The position numbers and the translations under genes were made by a program. From Tenggerimyces flavus (GTDB taxonomy: Bacteria > Actinomycetota > Actinomycetes > Propionibacteriales > Actinopolymorphaceae), in assembly GCF_016907715.1 (NCBI RefSeq), contig NZ_JAFBCM010000001.1, positions 6,758,001-6,822,000 on the forward strand: a stretch of 64,000 nucleotides of DNA. Reading direction: 5' to 3'. Shown here piece by piece: positions 15,999 to 26,200 of this stretch. The notes beneath the pieces were generated by a model. The model was not told the DNA's origin and searched no databases. It was given only the letters and a program-made list of their open reading frames with translations. How positions within the stretch are numbered: the stretch's first letter is position 1; every line of letters starts with the position of its first letter.

Positions 15999-16910
15999 CT
16001 AGCCGTCGGACTCCGCGGGTGCCCGCAGGGAGAGCGCGTCCTGCTCGACCTGGGCGGTCAGGGTTCGGCCGGGCCCGATCGGGTCGCCGTCGAGCTGGCG
16101 TTGCATCGGCCGGGCCGCCTCGACGTGGACGCGGCGGCCGGCGAGGCGGTGCACGTGCCGGTCGGGGGCCACGCTGCGGGTCAGGATGCGCCAGGCCAGA
16201 CCGGGCCAGTGCGACAGTCGCGTCGGGGTGAGAACGACGACGTCGATCAGCCCGTCGTCGGGCCGCGCGTCCGGCAGCAACGCGACATCCGCGGTGAGGG
16301 TGCCGACGTTGCCGACGATCACCGTACGGGCCCGCCTGGTCAGCGGCGGATGGTCGTCGACGGTGATCCTGACCCGCACCGAGCGGTGGTTGAGATTCTT
16401 GGCGGCGGACACGAGATAGGCGGCCCAGCCGAGACGTTTCTTCAACGGATCCGGGGCATCGGCCATGATCGCCGCGTCGAGCCCGAGGCCTGCCATCACG
16501 GTGAACCGGTCGGCGTCCATGCCGTCGCCTTCGACGCCGACGATGTCGATCACGCGGGTCCGACCGTCGAGCAGGGCGGAGAGCGCGGTCTCGACCTGGA
16601 GCGGGATGCCGAGGTTGCGGGCGAGCAGATTCCCCGTACCTGAAGGGAGGATGGCGATCGGGATCTCGGTGTGCGCGAGCTCGGCACACACGATGCGTAC
16701 CGTCCCGTCCCCACCGGCCACCACGAGGAGTTCGACGGGATCGTCGGCGACCTGCTTGGCCATCGCGTACCCGGGATCGTCGACCGTGGTCTCCAACCAG
16801 ACCGGCTCGTCGTACCCGCGTTCCGTCAAAGCCTGGTTGACAGTGGACCTGAACCCGTCGAGGTCGTCGACCTTGATCGGGTTGACGATGATCGTCACGC
16901 GCTGTGCCAC
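15999..16910 (-). CDS. diacylglycerol/lipid kinase family protein
   Basis: 303 residues from GTG 16910. The DAGK catalytic domain is clear: TIIVNPIK at the N-terminus, GGDGTVRIV (about 66-74) for ATP binding, and LPSGTGNLLARNLGIP (about 88-103). GLGLDAAIMADAP and DDGLIDVVVL are typical of YegS/BmrU proteins. It phosphorylates diacylglycerol or a related lipid at the membrane. The frame is open to 17228, but that extension overlaps the divergent secreted-protein gene and has no conserved features. No strong ribosome-binding site precedes GTG 16910. Confidence 0.85.
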   Translation of the reverse strand: MAQRVTIIVNPIKVDDLDGFRSTVNQALTERGYDEPVWLETTVDDPGYAMAKQVADDPVELLVVAGGDGTVRIVCAELAHTEIPIAILPSGTGNLLARNLGIPLQVETALSALLDGRTRVIDIVGVEGDGMDADRFTVMAGLGLDAAIMADAPDPLKKRLGWAAYLVSAAKNLNHRSVRVRITVDDHPPLTRRARTVIVGNVGTLTADVALLPDARPDDGLIDVVVLTPTRLSHWPGLAWRILTRSVAPDRHVHRLAGRRVHVEAARPMQRQLDGDPIGPGRTLTAQVEQDALSLRAPAESDG

Positions 16911-17055
16911 ATCGCCAGTATCCGCTACCCCACCCCGTCCCCGGTGCGGGGGCACCCCGCCCGTGGCGGTGAAAGGGCGCGGAAAGCGTCCGGAAAGCGC
17001 CAGCAGGCATCGTCCCTCTTCGTAGGGTTTCTCACCAAGAGGGAAGGAACAGCCA

Positions 17056-17370
17056 GTGTCGAGTCGAATCCGCCTGATCGCGGCCGCCATGGGAACGGTC
17101 GGCCTCCTGTGCGCCTCCACCATCTCGCTCGCGACAGGCGCCCAGGCCGCCGCCCCCACCGGTACCACCACCGCCGTTCGCGCCGCCGCCGAGTGCTGGT
17201 CGACACCGGGCGGAAAGTGGCGTGTCACCTGCGTCTCACGCGACCACGGAAGCGGGCGTGACTGCGACTACGCACGCCACCAGAAACGCCTCGCTGGCAT
17301 CCCCAGCGGCGCTTGCATCCACAACACCAACATGGCTTGGGGTCCCTGGTTCTTCTACTACAAGGGCTGA
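17056..17370 (+). CDS. small secreted protein with four cysteines
   Basis: 104 residues from GTG 17056 with GGGAAGGA upstream. A Sec signal peptide (LIAAAMGTVGLLCASTISLA, cleavage near AQA-A at about residue 31) leads to a mature region of about 73 residues. That region has Cys in AECWS, VTCVS, RDCDY and GACIH, which could form two disulfides, and ends with the aromatic WGPWFFYYKG. No family recognised. It is 25 bp upstream of the SARP regulator and could be its target or a secreted signal; both are inference. Confidence 0.7.
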   Translation: MSSRIRLIAAAMGTVGLLCASTISLATGAQAAAPTGTTTAVRAAAECWSTPGGKWRVTCVSRDHGSGRDCDYARHQKRLAGIPSGACIHNTNMAWGPWFFYYKG

Positions 17371-17395
17371 CGCACCTCGCGGAGGGGAGAGGCTG

Positions 17396-20152
17396 GTGTC
17401 ACACCTCGAGATCACGCTGCTAGGTCCGTTCGGACTCACCGTGCGCGGTGAGCCGGTCCGGATCGCCGCGGAGATCCCGCGGACGTTGGTGGCCGTCCTC
17501 GCGATGTCGGCGCCGAACCCAGTGCCGATCGAGACGATCTCGCGCGCGCTGTGGGAGTCCGATCCGCCGGCCGACGTCCGCGCGGGCATCCAGACGTACG
17601 TCTCGCGGCTGCGTCGGGTCCTCCCGGACCTGATCGAGACCCAGCACGAGGGCTACCGCCTCCGCGTCCGCGCGGAGGCGGTAGACGCGTTGCGGTTCCT
17701 CGAGCTGTGCGACCAGGCGGCCGCCGAGCGTGGTACCCCCCAGGAGGCCGCGACCATCGCCGCCGCGCTGCGGATGTGGCAGGGCCGGGCGTTCGTGGAC
17801 GTACGGTCGGCCTGGCTCGACGCACGGTACGAACGCGACCTGGTCGAGCGTCAGCTGGAACTGGTGGAGCGTCGGGTCGATCTCGACCTCCCCACCGATC
17901 GCGCCGCGAGCGCGATCGCCGAGCTGATCAGCCTGGCCGACGCGCATCCGTTCCGGGAGTCGCTGTGGGCGCGGTTGATGCTCGCGCTGGAGCGCCGCGG
18001 CCGTGTCCCCGAAGCGTTGGTCGCGTACGAACGGATCCGCGCCCGGCTGGCAGACGAGCTCGGGGTCTCACCCGGGCCGGACCTCCAGCGCGCACATCTG
18101 CGGTTGCTCGCCGCGGACGAGCCGGGACCGCCCTCCTCGATCCCGCGCCAGCTGCCGTCCGATCTCGGGCGATTCACCGGGAGGACGGAGGTTCTCACCC
18201 GACTGCGCAAGCTGATCTCCGACCAAGACGCGGCGGACCAGCCGGGGATGGTCGTGACCTTGGACGGGCCGGCGGGCATCGGCAAGACCGCGCTCGCGGT
18301 GCACTGGGCACATCAGGTCGCGCACCTGTTTCCCGGCGGGCAGTTGTACCTCGACCTGCACGGGTACGGGCCCGGGGAGCCGATGGACCCCGGGGTCGCC
18401 GTCGAGACGCTCGTGCGTGCGCTCGGTGGCCGACCCGACCAGCTGCCACCGGACCTGGACGCCCGTTCGGCGCTGTTGCGCACGATGATGGCGGGGCGCC
18501 GTACGTTGATCCTGCTGGACAACGCCCGCGATGCTCGCCAGGTCCGACCGCTGATCCCCGGGTCCGGGGTGTTGGTGGTGGTGACGAGCCGCAACCAGCT
18601 GCGTGGCCTGACCGTGCGCGATGGCGCGCATCCGTTCACCCTGGACGGCTTGGACCACCAGGAGTCGATCGACCTGCTCGAGTCCTTCCTCGGCGATCGC
18701 GGCACCTCGCGTGACAGCGTTGCCGAACTGGCTCGGCTGTGCCACGGTCTCCCACTGGCGTTGACGATCGCGGGTGAACGTGCTGGGCGGGAGCTGTCGG
18801 ATCGGCTCACCGATCTCGTGGCGTCGCTCGGCGACGAGAGCGCCAAACTCGACACGCTGCAGAGCGACGACGACGAGACGACGGACCTGCGAGGCGTCCT
18901 CTCCTGGTCCAACGCCGCGTTGCCCGCCGATGCGGCGAGGATGCTTCGCGTGCTCTCGCTCAACCCCGGCCCCGACATCGGCGTGCCCGGAGCCGCCGCG
19001 TTGGCCGGAGTGTCTCTCGCCTCCGCGGGCAGACTGCTCGACCGGCTGGTGGGCACGAGTCAGCTGCAGCACAAGCGCTCTGGGCGGTACGAACTGCACG
19101 ACCTGCTTCGCTCGTACGCGTCCGAGCTCGCCTCGGAGCAGGACGCGCCCGCGGACCGGGCCGAGAGCCTTCGACGTCTCCTCGGCTGGCAGACCATGAG
19201 CGCCTTCCAGGCGAAGGCGCAGCTGGAGCCGACCAAGGACGACCTCCATCCCGACGTTGTGGGCATCGTGCCGCTTACGTTCACAGGCGAAGCGGATGCC
19301 CATGCCTGGTTCGAGACGGAGCGGCACAATCTCGTCGCGTCCGTGCGGGTCGCGTTCGCCCATCGCTTCGACTACCTCTGCTGGTGGCTCGCGAACGCCA
19401 CCTGGGCGCATCTGTATCTGATCGGCGCGTGGGACGAGATCGTCACGACCCACCAGATCGGTCTTCGGGCGGCTCAGCGTTGCGGTGACCGGGTCGGCAT
19501 CGCAACGATGCTGTCGGGCATCGGCGCCGCGTACCGCGCCACGGGCCGGACGGAGCTCGCCGTACGCACGCAGCGCTCGGCGCTCGAGGTCTTCACCGAA
19601 GCGGGCCACGCCGTGGGCGCGGCGCAGGCGTTGAACAATCTCGGCAGCGCGTTGCGCTCGAGCGGCTCTCTCGACGAAGCGTTGGACTGCTTCCGGCGGG
19701 CGGGTGCGATGGAACGGGCGCGTGAGGAGGTGTCGGGGAACGTGGCGGTGTGCGCGTACCAGGAGGCGGTGACGCTGACCGCCCTCGGCCGCGCGCCTGA
19801 GGCAGTGCCCGTCTTCGACTCCGCCCTTGCCTTGCTCCGCTCCCTCGGCCACCGCCGCGGCGAAGCCCGCGTGCTGCAAGCCCTCGCCGCGGCGAGCACC
19901 AACCTCGTCCGCTGCGACGAAGCGGTCGAGCAATACCGAACGGCGGTGGAGATCTACGCCCAGCTCGGCGACCGTTGGTACGAGGCGAGCCTCCTTTCCC
20001 AACTGGGCCAGGCGTTACTGCGCTGCGCGCGCCCCGCGGAGGCCGCCACCAGCTGGCGAGCAGCGCTCCGCATCCTCGACGAAACCGGCGCCGCCGACTC
20101 CCCCGACCTCCACCGCGCCGACCTCCACGCCCGGCTCCGTTCCGTCAGCTGA
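17396..20152 (+). CDS. AfsR/SARP-family transcriptional regulator with NB-ARC and TPR
   Basis: 918 residues. Start GTG 17396 is chosen for the GGAGGGGAGA just upstream and because EITLLGPFGLTVRGEPVRI is the usual SARP beginning. Order: winged-helix DNA-binding domain (1-95); BTAD helical domain (about 96-240, ending FRESLWARLMLALERRGR); NB-ARC ATPase with P-loop DGPAGIGKTALAV (about 290) and TLILLDNARDARQVRPLIPG; then TPR repeats to the end (TMLSGIGAAYRATGRTELAV, AQALNNLGSALRSSGSLDEA). Such proteins usually activate secondary-metabolite or secretion genes after nucleotide-dependent assembly. No biosynthetic cluster is visible in the window. Confidence 0.92.
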   Translation: MSHLEITLLGPFGLTVRGEPVRIAAEIPRTLVAVLAMSAPNPVPIETISRALWESDPPADVRAGIQTYVSRLRRVLPDLIETQHEGYRLRVRAEAVDALRFLELCDQAAAERGTPQEAATIAAALRMWQGRAFVDVRSAWLDARYERDLVERQLELVERRVDLDLPTDRAASAIAELISLADAHPFRESLWARLMLALERRGRVPEALVAYERIRARLADELGVSPGPDLQRAHLRLLAADEPGPPSSIPRQLPSDLGRFTGRTEVLTRLRKLISDQDAADQPGMVVTLDGPAGIGKTALAVHWAHQVAHLFPGGQLYLDLHGYGPGEPMDPGVAVETLVRALGGRPDQLPPDLDARSALLRTMMAGRRTLILLDNARDARQVRPLIPGSGVLVVVTSRNQLRGLTVRDGAHPFTLDGLDHQESIDLLESFLGDRGTSRDSVAELARLCHGLPLALTIAGERAGRELSDRLTDLVASLGDESAKLDTLQSDDDETTDLRGVLSWSNAALPADAARMLRVLSLNPGPDIGVPGAAALAGVSLASAGRLLDRLVGTSQLQHKRSGRYELHDLLRSYASELASEQDAPADRAESLRRLLGWQTMSAFQAKAQLEPTKDDLHPDVVGIVPLTFTGEADAHAWFETERHNLVASVRVAFAHRFDYLCWWLANATWAHLYLIGAWDEIVTTHQIGLRAAQRCGDRVGIATMLSGIGAAYRATGRTELAVRTQRSALEVFTEAGHAVGAAQALNNLGSALRSSGSLDEALDCFRRAGAMERAREEVSGNVAVCAYQEAVTLTALGRAPEAVPVFDSALALLRSLGHRRGEARVLQALAAASTNLVRCDEAVEQYRTAVEIYAQLGDRWYEASLLSQLGQALLRCARPAEAATSWRAALRILDETGAADSPDLHRADLHARLRSVS

Positions 20153-20176
20153 CGGACGTGGCCTTGGGATGACGTC

Positions 20177-20201
20177 GTGGGCCCGCCTCAGCCCGGCCCA
20201 C
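20177..20201. terminator. hairpin between convergent SARP and RHS genes
   Basis: GTGGGCC (20177-20183) pairs with GGCCCAC (20195-20201) around an 11-base loop, in the 58 bp between two convergent stops. A modest stem, but the only structure available for termination here. Confidence 0.45.
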
Positions 20202-20210
20202 CACGAACCC

Positions 20211-23200
20211 TCACCGCCGCCGCAACCTTTGCCATGCGACCTTGATGCCAAGCCCGATACCGAAGGTGATGACAATCGCGTCGCCGATGGGGTTGGACGT
20301 GGTGCCGTGGGCGAGTCCATCTGCCACTTTCGGCGTGTTCCATACTTGGTCGGTCCTGGTGTTCGTCTCCGTCACTCGTTCCTTGAACCTCTCGGTGTCG
20401 TGGAGCTCGTTGACCCAGGGTTCCTCGGTCCCAGCATCGGGGCAGTCGCAAGGGTCGGGGCTGTGCACGGGACAGTCGTTGTTGTGCACCAGCGCATCTG
20501 TCGCGCCGTCCGACACGAGGTAGGTGTGCGCCACGTCGACGGTCAGGTCGCGCATGGACGACTCGCCCGCGTAGCGTCGCGCCTCCAGCACCTCGAACGA
20601 CCCCTCGGCCGTCCCGAACAACCGGTCCCCAGGCGCCAGCTCGCTCGCGTCCACGAACCTGCCCGACGACTCGAGCCAGAACGGATGGTTCGCCGTAGTG
20701 AAGAACGTGGTCACCACGCCCTTCGCGTTCCGGACCCGGAGATCGACGAGGTCGCGATCCACGTTGACGTGCAGGGAGACGACCTTGTGCGCCTTCGTAC
20801 GTTTGGTCTTCGGATCGATCGTCAGCACTTGGTCGCCGAGCTTGATCTCCCCAATCGGCTTGGTCGATCCGTCGGCCATCTTCACCTTCGTCGATGGCCG
20901 GAAGCTGTGACACCCCTTCGTCGCGTTGTTGACGCCCTTGAGCACGTTGTCGGCCTGGCGCCTCTTCTCGTTGAACGACGTAACGGCCTTCCAGGCCTTC
21001 TTCACGGCTCCGATGAGCTCACCGATGCGGAAGAGCTTCGACCAAGGAATGACGTTGATCACCATCGAGATGCAGGAGCCGAGATCGCCGCGGCCGAAGC
21101 AGCCCTTGATGTCCTCGATGCCCAAGAACTCCGAGAGGATCGCGCCGCCGGCTTCGACCACGACGTCGAAGACGGATTTCTCCTTGATCTTCTTCGCCTC
21201 TTCGTACTCCTCTGGCGTGTAGCCGGCCGCGCGGACCTTCTGCTCCCAGGCCTGCCGCCGCTTCTTCGCCTCGGCCTTGCGCTTGACCTTCGCCTTCCAC
21301 TTCTTCTTCTGTGTCGGCGACAGCCACTTGTTCGCGTTCGTCTCGCTCAGCAGCGACCCGTCGGCGTTGTGCAGCACGTTGTCGTACCCGTACCGGTCCG
21401 ACGGGCACCCGCAGTCGGGGAACAGGCCGTCCGGATCGCTCAGCGTCGACGGGTTGTTGTTCGCGTACGCGTACCCGTGCATCTGTTGCGGGTCCTGGTG
21501 ATCGATGATCGGGTCGACCGACAGGAACCGACCGAGCGCGGGGTCGTACTCGCGCGCACCCAGCTGGGTCACTCCCAGCGAGGGATCCTGGTTCCCGCCG
21601 ACGAAGCCCTTCTCGTCCGGCCACGACGAAGGCGCCGCGCCGCGGGTCTCGCCGAACGGGGTGAACTGGCGCCGGCCCACCTCCAACGTGCCAGCCCTGA
21701 TCGTGGTCGTCACGGTGCCGTGATGGTCGGCCGCCTGCCAGTACAGGCCGGTGCCGTTCCGCACCGCCACGATCCGGTCGCCATGCGAATAGAACCGGGT
21801 ACCGGTCACCGCCCGAGTCGCGTGGTTCAGCTCGAACTGCTGCGCGCCCACGTAGAGCGTCGTCGAGCCGGGCTCGCGCCGCAGGACGCGCTCGCCACCG
21901 GCGTCGTACGCGAAACCGGTCGTCTCGCCGTCCGCCGCGACCGCCGACATCAACCGACCGGCCGGATCCCAATCCAGCGTCTGCGTCGAGCCCGCCAGCG
22001 TGCGCTTCTTCGTGTTGCCGGTCGCGTCGTACGAGAACGAGTCGACCGAAGACCCGCTCGGCCCGGTGGTCGTCACCGACGTCACCGTGTGCGGCTGCGC
22101 CGACTTCGGCGCAGGATGAGCGTAGGTGCGCGTCACGTCGTCAGCAGCACCACCGACACCGTGACGCTTCTCGCTGGTGCGGTTGCCCGTCACGTCGTAG
22201 CCGTACGACGTCCAGTACGCCGACGCCCCACCCACCGTCTCCGGAGTCGGTGTGCTGGCGCAAGCCCCGGTTGACGTCCACGCCTCGACCATCCGCGCGA
22301 GGTGGTCGTGGTCGAAGCACTGCACGTCGGCGACCCCGCCCTCCGGCCGGTCCGCGATCGAGGTGACGTTCCCGACCTTGTCGTAGTCGTAGCGGAAGTC
22401 GTTCACCTGGTCGCCCGGGCTCTTCTCCCGCTCGACCCGCGACCGGGTGAGGCGCCGCGTCGCCTCGTCGTAGTACAGCGAGTTCCACACCCGTGCACCC
22501 GCGTCTCCCAGCGAGAGGAACGACAGCTCGGCGAACCTCGTGTACCACGTGTCGTTCACGTAGCCGGCCAGGCTGCCGTTGACGGTCCGCACCAGGCCGA
22601 GGTCGTCATACCCGAGCGTCAACGTCTCCGCCCGTAGGTCTCCCTTACCTGGAAGGGCAACCGACGCGATGCTCCCGTCCGGCCGATACGTGAAGTTCGT
22701 GGCGTACGTGCCGTTCAGCTCGGACTCGATCCCAGCGAGACCGACCTTCTCGCCGGTCGGCCGGTTGCTGCCCGGCTCGTAGCCCGCGACTGCCGTGGTG
22801 ACGGTCAGCCCGCCCTCATGACGCGTGCTCGAGTCCGGAAGCCCCGGCCGAAGAGCATCGAATGCCCACGAAGCCCGGATCGGACCGGTCGCAGAACCCA
22901 GCCGCTCCTCGGTCTTGCGCCCCAGCGCGTCGTAGCCGTACGCGAGCGTCTCGCCGCGCGCGTCGGTCGTCGTCAGCACCTGGCCGGCGGCGTCGTACGT
23001 GGAGGTGGACTCGCCCCGGTCCGGGTCGTCCACGGCGATGCGCCGCCCACGCAGGTCGTAGGTGTACTTCCACTGGTTGCCCGCGGGATCGGTGACGGTC
23101 GCGAGCTCGCCGTTCTTGTGGTCGTAGGTGTACTTCGTGATGTCGGCTGGGCTGTCCGGGGTCGACCCGGTGTGCTGATGCAGTGCGACGATCCGCCCGT

Positions 23201-26200
23201 CCCCGTCCAGGTACGTCGTGGTCGGGGTTCCGCCCGGCGGCGGCGTGACCTTCGTGTGGTCGCCGAAATGCTCGCTCGTGGACCGCCATTGCTCGACGTT
23301 CTTGGACTTGAAGACCGTCCCGATGGCGCGGCCGGCGCCGTCGTACGTCGTCACGGTCTGGCTCGGGATGTTGTTGTCGCCGGCCTGGACCAGGACCGTC
23401 GCCGGCGCACCCTCGGCGTAGTACTGGCCGTTGTCCTTGGCCACCGAGCCGCGCGAGTCGAAGACGGTGTCGGTGATGACTCGGCCGGTCAGGCGCCCGC
23501 CCTCACCCCAGCCGGGCGACTGGGTCTGGCGCGGCCGGAGGAACCCGTCGTAGAGCGAGTGACTCGCGACGTGGTTGCCGTTCGCCCGCAACGTCTCGGT
23601 CGTCACAACGCTCGGCCCGTTGGTACGGATCAGGTACGCGTACCGCAGGTTCGCGCTGTCGCGGCCCTTCACCCGGCCCGGTAGCCAGACGCTGGCGATC
23701 CGCCCCAGCGCGTCGTACGCGAACTCGGTGACGCCTCCAGCGGAGTCGGTCGACCGGACCGGTTCCGCCCACGCCGGCGCCAGGTCGGTCGTCGTGACGT
23801 GGCCCTTCGGGTTGGTGATCGTCAGCTTCGTCGTCAGGCCGCCAACCTCGGTGTACCTCGTGGCCGTCTTGCGGCCCAGTGCGTCGAAGCTGTCCTCCGG
23901 ACGGCCGAACGCGTCGTAGGTCGTGCGGGAGGAGACCGCGTAGACCGGCTGGCCATTCTGGTGGTCGGTGAGTTGCTCGACCTTCGTCGGGTTGCCGACC
24001 GCCGGACGCGCGCCGAGGGTGTTGTTGCCGTCGTAGTACGTGCGGACGTCGGAGACCGCGTCGGCCGGGAAGACCGGCGTCGCCGAGCAGGGCGCCGCTA
24101 CCGTCTGCGTGCGGTACGGAAGCCGCAGCAGCAGGGCGGTCTCGTTGCGCGCGTACCAGGTGCGCGTGCACTCGTCGTCGTCAGCCGTGCCGAGGTCGCC
24201 GCGGTCGTCGATCTGGGTGACCTGGGCGTCGTCGTTGTATGCACGGCTGATCTGGTTGCTGCGCCACTTGCCGCCGGGGAGCGCGGTGCGTTCCAACACC
24301 CCACCGGTCTCGACCATGTACGCCTTCGCCGAACCCTGCGTGGTGGTCGGGCCGCGTTGCCAGTAGTCGGTGATCGTGCTCCCGACGACCGCTCCCCCGA
24401 CGCCGTTGTAGGTGACCTTCTCGCGCACCAGCCCGTTCAGCTGGTCGTCGTCGGGGACGGTCGACGTCGGTCCGCGGCTGTCCGGGACCGACGCCGGACG
24501 GACGCCGCCCGCGGGGTTGAGACGGTCGCCGTTCATGCCGCGGAAGTAGACGTACTCGGTCTTGGACTGCGGGGTGTCGGTCTCCGTCGGGTTGCCGTGC
24601 CGGACGACGACGCGTTGGTAGCCACGCCACTCCGACCAGGTGCGGCGCTTCGGGTCGATCAGCTCGTCGTCGCCGTACCGCCAGGCGCCGCCGCCCAGGT
24701 AGTCGTACGACGTGACCTCACTCGGCGACCCTCCGACCAGGTCCTGCTGCACGACGTTCTCCACCACGTACTTGTGCATCCAGTCGGTGAACGCGATGCC
24801 ACCGTCCGGAGCCCAGTAGACCGGGAAGCAGCGCAGCGAGTTCTGCTCCGGCTTCGGCAGTGTCGTCGGTGTGCAGTTCGTGGGCGCGTAGTTGACGGTG
24901 ACGTGGCCGCCGAACTCGTTGCGGATCCCGGTGATGCGGTACTTCGGCAGCGGTCCGGCGGTGTCGTAGCTGGAGTTGACCCGGTTCTCCATCGCCCGGC
25001 CGTAGAACGTGACGTTCGGTACTGCGGCGGCGGTCCCGCCCAGGCCGGCGTGGCCGATCCTCGTCAGCCAGAGCGCTTCCCTCGATCCGTCGCCCGGCTT
25101 GGGGAAGCTGTGGCTGAAGGTCCACGCGTCGACTGCCTGCGCACCCGCGTATGTGGTGATCTTGGTGAGCCGCTTCGTCGTCCAGAACGTGGGCGACACG
25201 ACGGTCGGACAGGTGGCTGCCACGCACTGCAGGTCGAACGGGACGTCCGGGTAGTTCTCCTTCGTCGGCGTGCAGGTCGCCACGAGGCACCGCTCCGCGG
25301 TGTCGAACACGACCTTCGCCGGCGGCGCAGCCAGGTGCTCGGTGCCCGCGCGGGTGCCGAACTCCGCGCGCAGCAGCACGCCGCCGCGGTCGTACTCCGC
25401 GACCTTCTTGCCGTTGTCGAGGCCGTACTTGTTGCGGTCCTTCTGGTAGTAGTAGGTGACCGTGTTGCCGTGCTTGTCGACGACGTAGTCGAGGTTCCAG
25501 CGGTAGGCCTGGCTGCACTGCGAGGCGAGGAACGTCGTCTCGTAGCACGGCTCACCGGCGTGGTTGCCGAACACGGGAGCGACCCAGGCGGACTGCGTCT
25601 GCTTGCCATCAGGCCATCCGGGCAGCCTGTTCCGACCGAAGAAGTACTGCGTGCCGTCGGACGACGTGGCCTTCCAGTACTCCTTGTCCTTGTCCTCGTT
25701 GTCGGCACCGTAGAGGCGTTCGACCCTCGTCCCGTCGTCCTTCTCCAGCCGGAAGACGTCGCTCGTGCCGACGCGGACGAGCTTGCCGGAGTGACCGGCC
25801 AGCGACATCGTCGCGTTGTCGGTGAACCAGCACTGGTCGCTGGTGGGGTAGGTCGCGTTGTTGCCGCCGACCTTGTCGTCGGAGCAGCTCTTGTAGGCAC
25901 GTTCGATCGACCCGGACCACAGGTCGAAGCCTTCGCCGACCCACGAGGGTTGGTTGTTCGTGGACGCGGTGCGGCCGTCCACCGAGCCCGAGGAGTACGA
26001 CACGGCCAGCTGCGGCGTGAGGTTGCCCGGCGTCTCCGGCACCCGGAGCGGGTACGACCAGTTGAAGTCACCGGTCTGGCCGGACGTCTGCCACGTCCCG
26101 GTGAGGGCGAGCGGCGTCGCGGCGTGGCTGCCCGTGTCGCCGCCCGTCGCGGCGGCGATCGCGTACGTCGCGTCCGCACCGGAGGCCTGCACCTGGGCGG

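Noticed and set aside
20530-20920. Intein within the RHS protein
   Set aside because: The Hint-fold segment has no exteins of a known host protein and lacks a clear downstream Cys/Ser/Thr-led conserved extein; a HINT domain near an RHS C-terminus is the better reading.
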